Below are positions 55,941-64,000 of a stretch of DNA of 64,000 nt, piece by piece. Source of the stretch: Hypericum androsaemum (lineage: Eukaryota; Streptophyta; Magnoliopsida; Malpighiales; Hypericaceae); assembly GCA_963995505.1 (NCBI GenBank), contig OZ023184.1:16800228-16864227 (forward strand). The letters run 5' to 3'. The translations under genes and the position numbers were made by a program. Each line of letters begins with the position of its first letter. Position 1 is the stretch's first letter. The notes beneath the pieces were generated by a model that searched no databases, was not told the origin of the DNA, and saw only the letters and a program-made list of their open reading frames with translations.

Positions 55941-56470
55941 GTTCATGGACACTCTAGTTGGTTTCCAATGAAGAGACATAATAAGTTGAATAAACATAAA
56001 GAAAATGTCACAAATAATAGTGACTAATGGTGGTAGCCTAATGCACCAACACGCCATGTTCAAAATTGTTGCTGATATATACTTAATCAACTTTTGATTG
56101 TTGAACTACGGGGTTATGTTGTCATATGTGTGTGTATATATAAGGAATAAACGTGAGAATTAATTAACCCCTCTCTATTTTTAGAATATTGGATTGACTA
56201 CTATTTTTTGAATGAATTGGATTGACTACTATTTTTTAGAATGAATTGAATTGACTACTATTTTAAGAAGCTCAGATTTTTTAAGAGTATGGTAAGAATT
56301 AAAGGTCAATATTGACTCAAAGAGATCTTTTAAATATATTATTTTAATATTATATATGAAAAAATACTAGTACTGTCTAAAAATAACTTAATTTCACGAT
56401 CTTGTAAACAATTACAAAAATAATAGTTGATGAACTAATAATCTATCTAAAATAACAATTCTTCATGTTT
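55941..56470. other. Upstream flank of neprosin copy 2
   Basis: Aligns with 6421-6840 of unit A. It contains three near-repeats of attgactactatttttt (about 56190-56265), where unit A has two. Confidence 0.55.
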
Positions 56471-56569
56471 TGACTATCATAATCCTAAAGTATGTACTAA
56501 TGCTAAGATCATGTTTGCCTTCTATTGAATCTCTAATATGTTTTGTCCATAGGGCTATTTTTGATATGA

Positions 56570-56670
56570 TTGTGCCAATAATGTATTTTTTTATTCGTAA
56601 GATTTGAACCAAGATCTTTTTAAGTGAATACAAGGTTCCTACCGTTTGAACCAACTTCCAAATCACTCGG
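56570..56670 (-). mobile_element. SINE relic, minus strand
   Basis: The reverse strand reads ggaagttggttcaaacggta, later ttggttcaaatcttacg. The second is a B-box-like Pol III element at the right distance, with an A/T-rich end at about 56580 on the + strand. It resembles the SINE at 4361. No clear target duplication. Confidence 0.5.
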
Positions 56671-56679
56671 ATCAATTCT

Positions 56680-57020
56680 AATTAGTTTAAGTAACTGTTA
56701 TTTGCTCTAATAAAGGTAGTAGATAATCGTACCATTGATGGTTATTGAGATAATAAATGCGCTGATTATCTATGCACAAACTTTTGACTCAATATGAATC
56801 TCTTATGTCATATGTAAAAGAAACTTGTTGTATTGAAAATAACAAACTATGATACTTTGTCAAGCATTTACATAAAAAAACAAATCTTACAATTTTGTCA
56901 AACTCCAAATTTGATTATTTTTATACTACTCTTTTACATTTTTAAAGATAACATATAATCGAAAATTCAAAAGCACAGATTTCATATGAAATAACACTTT
57001 TGATTGATTCAACAAGTATT
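56680..57020. other. Spacer with partial homology to 62830-62990
   Basis: Shared blocks are acttttgact(c/g)aa.atgaatctc, tatgtca, and ttg(t/a)attgaaaataacaaa. This shows that the duplication series includes the DNA around copy 4 as well. Confidence 0.5.
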
Positions 57021-57109
57021 AAGCATGCCAACTATAAAAGAAATTAAATTTCTGATTCCTCGTAAAAGAATCTTTGACCTCACCTCTTTTCTACCCAAAG
57101 GTTTCATTG

Positions 57110-57205
57110 CAATTTTTTTAGAGAATGTGGTCTTAAGACGTCTTCTTCTGTTGTTCTTTCAAATGGAATTGTCCCGTCTCGACAATTTTTGCCATTGCAT
57201 TCCAC
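57110..57205 (-). pseudogene. Neprosin copy 3, isolated exon 3
   Basis: The minus strand reads NCRDGTIPFERTTEEDVLRP, then HSLKKLQ and a stop. This is the CPEGT.P.RRT..ED.LR block of the neprosin propeptide region. No other exon of this copy is found on either side. Confidence 0.75.
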
Positions 57206-58248
57206 AATTGAATACTTATGCGCGTGAATTCGCTTCATTATTTGATATATTATTTATATTATTTGCAGTCTATTTCGTCTTCATATTGTCGTATTTTAAT
57301 CCAGTTGATTCGTATTTTAATTTAGTTGAGTCGTGAGAGTAGACGTTTACACATCGTATTGTCTTACAGGTAGTCGAAGTTCGAGGATCATGTTTGAGTA
57401 TGGAGCGAAGGAGTTGCGGATCAAAAGCAGTCAAAGGTTGGAGATAGGATCCACTGGTGTACGCTGGCACCAGACCACATACGCACGATTATGCGATTTG
57501 GTTGTAACTCGCATGCTGAAGGTCTTCCACGTACGCCCAAATATGCGGTACGATGTTGACACGTACGCTCCCACATATCCACGTACGCTCAAGACTTATT
57601 TTTTCATAGGCCACGTATGGTCAGCTATCTTGCACGTACTCTGATGACTGGTCCTGTGCAGCATTACTGTATTGCAAGAGCCATAATTCATTTATGATAG
57701 CATAATTTTTTATAGAGACTTGGGACTACAACCTCGTACAGTCTTATACCAGAGAGCAGTTTGGGTGCTCGTCTTGGGTCTCAAAGAAAAATAACAAATT
57801 TGAGATCAAAGTACTATGACAAGTTGGTTGATCACTTGATTATAAAGAAAAGTCTAACACATGTAGCAAATAGGTGTAGATTTCCCGCAATCGCAAAGAG
57901 AACACAAACATTAACAATCAATTAGCCAAAAAATCATCTACCTAATTATTTACCACCTTATAGATATAATATCAACCAACTTTTTATGAAATAAATCCAC
58001 CATCACATCCTTTATAGTCTTAGACATAAAAGTGTTAAAATTTTTAATTCCAACTCAAAATCTGAAGGCAATAGATAGATGTATTTATATACTTATAAAT
58101 AATTTTACAATAGTTACAAATAACAATGTTGTAACCTCACCACTCCCCTATAAATGAAACCCGTCAAAGAAAGTTTGCATGGGCTTTGACTTCGTACAAA
58201 GTGTGATAACAAGGTTGTGTGAGAAAAATAATGAACGCAATACCAACT
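57206..58248. other. Unassigned segment with clustered acgtacgc motifs
   Basis: 57330-57660 is richer in CpG than its surroundings and contains acgtacgc several times (about 57530, 57560, 57583), plus gtgtacgctggcacc. It may be part of an LTR of an unrecognised element. 57660-58248 is AT-rich and shows nothing definite. Confidence 0.4.
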
Positions 58249-58262
58249 CGTTATGGTACCAT

Positions 58263-58540
58263 ATTTTTTTGGCAGAAAAAAGTATTTCATAAATAAAAGA
58301 AAAAAGTACAAAGAGTTCATAAAAACCTAGCCCTGCTAGCCTCGAGACATCCCCTGCAAGGGTATCCATCCACCCTCCCACCTCGAGGGATACACACAAA
58401 CTCTATGTCCTAATCTGCTGGTTCCCATATATCGGGTAGTCAGAGTGACGCCCTAAGCCAATAGGCCAAGGTAACATTGTCTATCATCTATCACAGCTGA
58501 CCCCACAAGTTAACAGTCTTGGGGGAAAAAAGATGATGAT
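58263..58540 (-). mobile_element. Short 5'-truncated LINE (278 bp), minus strand, 14-bp target duplication
   Basis: The + strand begins with a T run (attttttttggcag), the poly(A) of a minus-strand insertion, then tttcataaataaaagaaaaa as in other LINE 3' ends here. Target duplication: cgttatggtaccat (58249-58262) and cgttatgataccat (58541-58554), one mismatch. No coding sequence retained. Confidence 0.82.
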
Positions 58541-59565
58541 CGTTATGATACCATGTTAGAATCTATATATCTAATTAAAATCTTAAGATAATGGGAATGC
58601 AAATTTTCTGCAAGTATAAACATGTCCATCACACTTTCCAATAGTAGTGTGATTATCTCTAAGACAAAAAGTAAAAAACTATAGTAAACAACGATAAACC
58701 TTTAGAGATTGAGCAAGTATTATTATTGTTAGTATATATCTCCTATAGACAATCATAGTAAGGACATTGTACTTTATCATATTCAGTTATTTTGTATTAT
58801 TGATTTATAATACTCGACATTATACTTATTGAATATAATATTTGATTATTTACGTAAATTCATGTTAGTGTTCTCATGAACTAATATTGTCATTGAGAAT
58901 GTGAGATCTTAGATGACTTTGAACATGGTTCTTAAATAGCCACAATCAATGATCATCGAGAATGGGATGTCGATGATGCGATTGAGATTGGTGTGCGATC
59001 TGCATCATATCCTTAGAGGATGCAGTGGTTCTCACAACTACGAGACATTAGGTGTTTCATGATGGATGCACATATACTTTAGAGAGTATTGGCATACCCA
59101 ATCGAGAAATTATTTGGTATATTTTATTTAAGTGTCTACGGGAATATCGATTTGTGGAGTAGTGCAATAGTCCTCCGACTTGAGGTCAATACGCACGACA
59201 TGTATGTGGAGTGATAGAATTTGACTATGACCAACGCTTGCACTCCTGACGAGGTAGATACGCCATGTGTTAGGTACATCACGAAGTACATGTACGTAGT
59301 AGTTGAGCCAAGAATATGATTCATTCCTCAAATAGACTTGGAGAGAATACTTGTCTTCTTATAACTTATTAGATCGTTAGTCACTGGCCAATGCATGAAA
59401 CTTTTGGCATGGTGTGTAAAAGTGACAATATGATCATTTAGTAGAATGAGATAATATGATTAAGTTATTTGAATAGATACTTAATCATGTTCAAAACTTA
59501 ATCGAGTATTCGCGAATGAAAAGACCGTATCACTGTGAGCTTTACATTACAGATAGTTGCAGTAT

Positions 59566-59592
59566 CCTCGCAACGTATCCTCGCAACGTATC
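59566..59592. repeat. Short tandem repeat tatcctcgcaacg
   Basis: Two adjacent copies of the 13-mer tatcctcgcaacg, followed by a partial third (tatc). Inside the LTR-like block. Confidence 0.7.
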
Positions 59593-59978
59593 TCATATGT
59601 TGAGATTGTCTGGTCTATTATCTAGGATTCGACTAAGATCATTAATTCGACTAATCGCTTGGCATGTGAGGGCCTATGGATCACACAACAAGTAGTCTTA
59701 GTTTACGAATTAAAGTTAGTTAGATTAAATATTTAATCTATAGAAAAATATTATAATTCTGTTAGATGGAATTATGATTGTAATTATTTAATTAAGTTAG
59801 ATTTAATTAAATAATAATATATAAAATAAAATTTATTAGATGTTGGACATATTGACTGGGTGAAAATGATAATAGAATGGGCTTGAGGCCCAAAAGAAAG
59901 TCAAAGTAGGAAGTCACTAAGGACTCTTTTTTGTCTCCTACGAAACCTACTCCTAAAAGGGTAGGAGTTAGTTGATTA

Positions 59979-59983
<5 letters not shown>

Positions 59984-60016
<33 letters not shown>
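59984..60016. repeat. (AT)n microsatellite
   Basis: Uninterrupted alternating a/t run of more than 30 bases. Confidence 0.95.
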
Positions 60017-60022
<6 letters not shown>

Positions 60023-60455
60023 GTGTGAGAGTGGGTATCAAGGGTTTACAGAGAAACTCATTAACCTAGATACAAGACACATATTTTCTCTAGTTTCTTC
60101 GATAAAGAATTCTCCTAACGAGTTCTCGAAAATTTCAACTGTCAAGGAGTTCTTAGACGAGGACTACGTAGATACCATAGTTGAGGATTTGATCTACAAC
60201 GCAGTGTAAGACCTCTCTACCTATTTTTTTATATTTTATGTTATACTGCCATGATCAGATTCGTATTGGTAAAATTTTAATTTCCGCTGCTACGAACCCG
60301 AGATTCGAGTTTATAAAATCCAAAAATTATAACTTTGTAAATTATGATCTCATAGAGAATGGTACAAAGTTTGTACATTTTTTTTGGTAGAATACAAAGT
60401 TTGTACATTATTCATTACTTTGTGTTTAACTTGGTGTAATAACAATAATTTCCTT

Positions 60456-61725
60456 TTAGGGACAACGAAACCCTCTTCCAGGTCCTCCATAGAAAAAGTG
60501 ATAACCCAATTGAGGATCCAACTTTGGATCACCATCGCTTACATCATAGCAATCGGGATTAGAAACAAACTTGTTCAAGGAGGACAATATAATGGATTTA
60601 TTTGCCAGACCTATAATGTCAATGTTTGCTACGTAAGCAGCTCTCGTATACCCCTCACTTGGCATATGCCCACTTCCCATTTGGGTCGACGTATGTACAC
60701 CGCTACTTGCTGTGTTCAACACTTCTCCGCCAAACTCTACATAAGATGCTGAAACTCCAAGCTTAGGTAAGAGCTGTTTTGGCCAATAACCAATATCCTC
60801 TTTTTTGGGGCCGTACAATAGGAACCAATTTTCAGTAAATTCATCCTACAAAAAATAATTCGACAAAATTAGAAATTCTTAGACTTCTTCTAAATCGTTT
60901 TAAGGGTGCAAGTGTGATATAAATAATTAATTTATATTGATACAAATTTAGCAATAACAATTATTATCAGAACACAAAAAATCCAACTGAATGTAGTAAA
61001 ATAGGCCTAGTATTGTTCTTGTACCTTCTCGATTGACAGGGTAATATGCTGCGATCTACCATCGTAAGATGATAAAGGAGTAATTGCACTTCCGAGAGCA
61101 ATTTTGGGATTTGTGTGAACGAAGCCAGAACATAGCAAATCGAAGCATCCAGTATGTATAGATGAATCCGTCTGATGGTAAAAAAACCGTAAAGTAAAGA
61201 GGAAATCAATTTCTTGCTATTACATTCGAAGGATCGGATAATGAACATATGAAATAAAGAAGTTTAAACTTGTGTACTCACTGTCCAAAATGTAAAGAGT
61301 CTAGTCTGATTGTCCTTGTATAGTTTTGGATAAACCTGCAAGAGAATATATGTTGTCTATTTGAGTTTTTATAAATGGTATTATATTCCTATAAATTAAA
61401 TTAACTGATGAATTTACGTACAATCCCTTTTGTTTTCTTTCGGGGTTAGCTATTTTAGAAGGTGAAGCTACAAAGAGTCCTAAGTTACCATTATTTCAAC
61501 ATATAATGAACAATTTTACAGGGATATCAACTAATTTTTATCAATTACATAAGAACTTACTTGCCAACCGGCTTCAATTATGTTAAGGTCATCATTATGA
61601 CCATCAGAAGTGAGCCAAATCTGAGACGAGCTAAACTCTCTATTGTTATCCACATGAGGTGCCCAAACGTTGAGATCTGCCGATGCACCAAAATATGCTC
61701 CCATATCAACAACTCCTACTGCAAA
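60456..61725 (-). CDS. Neprosin-domain protein, copy 4, catalytic domain (four exons, N terminus not seen)
   Basis: Exons in gene order: 61725-61561 (FAVGVVDMGAYFGASADL...IIEAGWQ), 61335-61282 (VYPKLYKDNQTRLFTFWT), 61171-61025 (TDSSIHTGCFDLLCSGFVHT...), 60845-60456 (DEFTENWFLLYGPKKEDIGY...GGPGRGFRCP, stop). Every junction has GT donor and AG acceptor (e.g. GTAAGT, GTGAGT). The first three exons are multiples of three, so 252 codons stay in frame without a stop. Landmarks of the family are present: QIWL, IEAGW, VEFGGEV, TSTQMGSGHM, CYDV and YGGPGR. The glutamates in IEAGWQ and VEFGGEV are natural candidates for the catalytic pair of these secreted glutamic peptidases (family knowledge, residue assignment inferred). 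Exons for signal peptide and propeptide are missing up to 64000, so the gene is 5'-truncated or extends outside the window. Confidence 0.85.
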
Positions 61726-61864
61726 CTGTGACAAATAAGATATAAACAAAAAGGAACTAAGTAACTCTATTAACATTTTCAAACAACGAGTACATGCTCT
61801 TTCAATGAGTTAATAATACGCTACAATAATATAATTGGAAATTTCTTCCATGAATCATGTTTCT

Positions 61865-62085
61865 AAATTAATTATTTAATGGTGTAGGACTACTTGACGG
61901 AGGTCCGGGATTCAAACCTGTGTAGGTGTGATATCGGGTGCAAAAGATTTACCTTTACAAAAAAATAATTATTTAATGAGATTTGACGTAACGGTATAAG
62001 GCATAGGATGACTTGACGGAGATCAAGATTCAATGTTTAACAATATGCAATATAGTGTAAACATTTACTTTTAGAAACAATAATG
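61865..62085 (+). mobile_element. SINE relics, two partial copies
   Basis: ggtgtaggactacttgacgg, ggtccgggattcaaacctg (B-box-like) and aaaagatttacctttacaaa at 61881-61965, followed by a second piece, ggataggatgacttgacgga-like with gatcaagattcaatg, at 61990-62070. Both have the arrangement of tRNA-derived SINEs. They lie upstream of neprosin copy 4, where its propeptide exons would be expected. Confidence 0.5.
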
Positions 62086-62560
62086 TAAAAATTTGATAGT
62101 ATGGTATTGTTTTTGCGATTTTAACATAAAGATAGGTTTGTCTAACGGGGTACTCTTCCCTACCACATCTTTTTTTCTATAAAATTTGGTGTGATAGAAT
62201 TTTGACGAGGCCGGCTCGCAACCCCACTCGCACCGTGGCAGAGAGAATACTACACTAAGTACGATGTATATACAATGGCGTTTATTAGTATATTCACCTT
62301 TACCCAAAAAAATAGTGAGGACTAAACTTCAAATATTTCAAATTGTTTAGATAAAAAACAATGGATCAAGAAAATCTCTAAATTCTATCACATTCTCTCC
62401 CTCCTCCAACTGCTGCTTGCCCCATAACAGAGACTTTTCAAGTAACCAACGAACACTTGCATATTAGAGGGACAAGAATTTATGTTTAAAGTGAACATGT
62501 ACAATGGGTAACGAATCTTTTAACTACAAAATAAATTGACTTATTAGGTGCATTTAACCC
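62086..62560. other. Unassigned sequence upstream of neprosin copy 4
   Basis: This is where exon 3 would be expected by comparison with copy 1. I find no CPEGT-like block on either strand. Confidence 0.5.
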
Positions 62561-62564
62561 TTTC

Positions 62565-62690
62565 CAATATAGCACTGGTATACCGTAATGCTACGACCAC
62601 ATGATTTAAAAGTCACCAGTTTGATTCGCAAAGACCGGGAAGATTGTCCCGTATCATACAATCTATTGGACCAACGAAATCTACTAAATT
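62565..62690 (+). mobile_element. Possible SINE
   Basis: Contains ggtataccgtaatgctacga, then agtttgattcgcaaagaccg (B-box-like) and gggaagattgtcccgtatca, a layout seen in tRNA-derived SINEs. No target duplication was found, so the call is tentative. Confidence 0.4.
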
Positions 62691-63111
62691 TTAATAATAG
62701 CAAGTGTATATAACCCTTATTAAATTGATATGCCAAAGCAAATTCTGATCTTTTTTTGTAACCTCATTAAAAATTGCATACTACTGTTTTAGTTGAACTC
62801 GGCATTATGATCTTAGAGTTTCTTGAATACCGTATTCCTAAATTATGTCCCAATACTAAGAGCATGTTCGCCTCATATTGAAATAATAAATGTTGATTAT
62901 TTAAACAACAACTTTTGACTGAAGATGAATCTCCTATGTCAAACACAAAAGAAAAAATTGTGTTGAAAATAACAAAAAAAATTCAAAGGTAAAATTTTGC
63001 ACCAATAATTATGCATTTTCATGGTTTGAACCCAGCCCACTGTTAAATCCTCCCATATCCTTGGCAGGCAATAAAAAAAGGAAAAAGGGCAAATTTGTAC
63101 TTGTTCATAAA

Positions 63112-63210
63112 GTACATTTAACACCTTATACTCAAATTTGGATTAATTAGCACACTATACAACTATACTTGTTAAATTGGTACACTTAACACCTTATACT
63201 CAATTTTAGT
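63112..63210. repeat. Pair of 30-bp direct repeats
   Basis: gtacatttaacaccttatac (63112) and gtacacttaacaccttatac (63181), each followed by tcaa(a/t)ttt. Spacing 69 bp. Confidence 0.75.
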
Positions 63211-63529
63211 GACATGTCATCTCTCATTGGCATCCATGTCATTTCAAATATCATGTTATTAGTTATTTGATTTAATTTAAACCATTTATTGTTTAGATAG
63301 AATATCTATAAAAAATATTTAAAAATAAAACACGAAAGTACTAAAATTTGAAAAACACAAATATAAAAAATCCCAGAAACCCTAACTTAAAAATAACAAC
63401 AAAATCATTCAAACATATTAAATTTTGATCAAAATTAAAAAAGCTAAGAAAAACTCTCACTTTCCTCCCCCTCTATCCCCTGATGCCGCTCTTCTTTTAG
63501 TTTTTGATTTAATTTTGATTTTTTTATTT

Positions 63530-63735
63530 CCTTTATCAAAATCTAGTAATAATAAAATTGAAATAACATAAATATTTCAGTCATTAGGAGTATTTTGCAA
63601 GGTTCTAGATTCTCAAGATTGATATATGGCATAACAGAAATACTGGAATATTTTGTTATTTATATTCTATTAATTAAGAACATAAATTAATTTATGTTAT
63701 TTCAATTTAAGTAGTTCTGGATTTTGATAAAAATG
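63530..63735. repeat. Fold-back (inverted repeat) AT-rich element
   Basis: The left arm about 63530-63573 (tttatcaaaatctagtaata, then aaattgaaataacataaat) is an imperfect reverse complement of 63689-63735 (atttatgttatttcaattt, then ggattttgataaa). The loop is about 115 bp. It may be a MITE, but no target duplication was determined. Confidence 0.65.
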
Positions 63736-63739
63736 ATCA

Positions 63740-64000
63740 AGAAATATCAACCGAAGAAACACTATTTAATGACATAAAAAATAAATATTTTAAAAAAATC
63801 TAATAAATATCAAAACAATTTGCACAAAATATAAAGTTTAGAAACAAAAAATATTCCTAAAAATTTAAAACTATAAATAACATCAAGAATTAAATATTTA
63901 CAATTAAATAAAAAAATATAAAAAAGTGTTTTATTATGTTTTTTTTAGGAAGAGAGGGAGGTGAGAATTTTCTTATTTTTTATATTTTCTATCAAATTCG
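63740..64000. other. AT-rich sequence to window end
   Basis: Low-complexity A/T-rich DNA. No feature supported. Confidence 0.5.

Larger units (their letters stand above)
58554..60310. repeat. LTR-like block, orientation uncertain
   Basis: Starts tgttagaatctatatatcta. Just before it, tatgatacca is the complement of a primer-binding site (tggtatcata), which would make it a 5' LTR of a minus-strand element. On the other hand, the + strand has a TATA-like region and transcribed-leader-like sequence at 60010-60230, and attttaatttccgctgc near 60285, as in + strand Copia LTRs. No partner LTR or coding region is present. Confidence 0.4.

Noticed and set aside
59984..60016. Origin or recombination hotspot at the (AT)n run
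   Set aside because: Simple microsatellites of this kind are common in plant DNA and nothing else supports a function.
60967..61248. 93-codon minus-strand open frame as a separate gene
   Set aside because: It overlaps neprosin exon 6 in another frame; the spliced neprosin reading explains the conservation better.

Overview
The window is plant nuclear DNA, almost certainly from a eudicot. It is AT-rich and intron-bearing. It holds plant-type LTR retrotransposons (Copia, Gypsy), plant LINEs with an RRM-type ORF1 and an RNase H tail, tRNA-derived SINEs, hAT and Mutator-like non-autonomous DNA elements, and relics of two plant gene families: kelch-repeat F-box (KFB) proteins and neprosin-domain (DUF239/DUF4409) proteins. 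I saw no tRNA or rRNA gene, no CRISPR array and nothing prokaryotic.

Under the transposons lies an old tandem duplication. Unit A (1-6840) and unit B (30520-56470) each consist of a KFB leader on the + strand followed by a neprosin gene on the - strand, with alignable flanks. Two more partial neprosin copies follow: a lone N-terminal exon near 57.1 kb, and a four-exon copy at 60456-61725. That last copy is the only host reading frame in the window that still looks intact (252 codons, canonical splice sites), but its signal-peptide and propeptide exons are not visible. Because the units are paralogous, one copy often serves as the empty site for an insertion in the other: hAT-like elements at 63-678 and 5767-6246, a SINE at 4361-4466, and the Mutator-like element at 40407-54515.

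7-30 kb is a Russian doll. A LINE (LINE1, - strand) is split by a Copia element (Copia A, 8025-29226). Copia A carries a second Copia (B, 8193-12893) inserted exactly in its primer-binding site, and a second LINE (LINE2, - strand) inserted in its RNase H tail. LINE2 is in turn split by a Gypsy array of the form LTR-internal-LTR-internal-LTR (14839-28362), whose two internal regions share the same deletion of RNase H/integrase sequence.

30-39 kb holds the decayed KFB gene, a Cassandra-type TRIM element with 5S-rRNA-like LTRs (about 32880-33478), and a 3.8-kb non-autonomous Copia-type element (34545-38380, 5-bp target duplication) that keeps a 488-codon gag-protease frame but no reverse transcriptase.

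40-54.5 kb is one Mutator-like element with long terminal inverted repeats, split by a minus-strand Gypsy chromovirus (41199-54165). That Gypsy contains a small hAT element, a nearly complete LINE (LINE3) and a large LTR with a 54-57-bp minisatellite. 56.5-64 kb holds SINE relics, a short LINE insertion, an LTR-like block, the last neprosin copy and AT-rich fold-back DNA. I found no convincing undescribed cellular system. The best candidates for follow-up are the 75-bp inverted duplication inside a neprosin exon (possible small-RNA hairpin), the gag-protease-only Copia, and two insertions landing in primer-binding sites.
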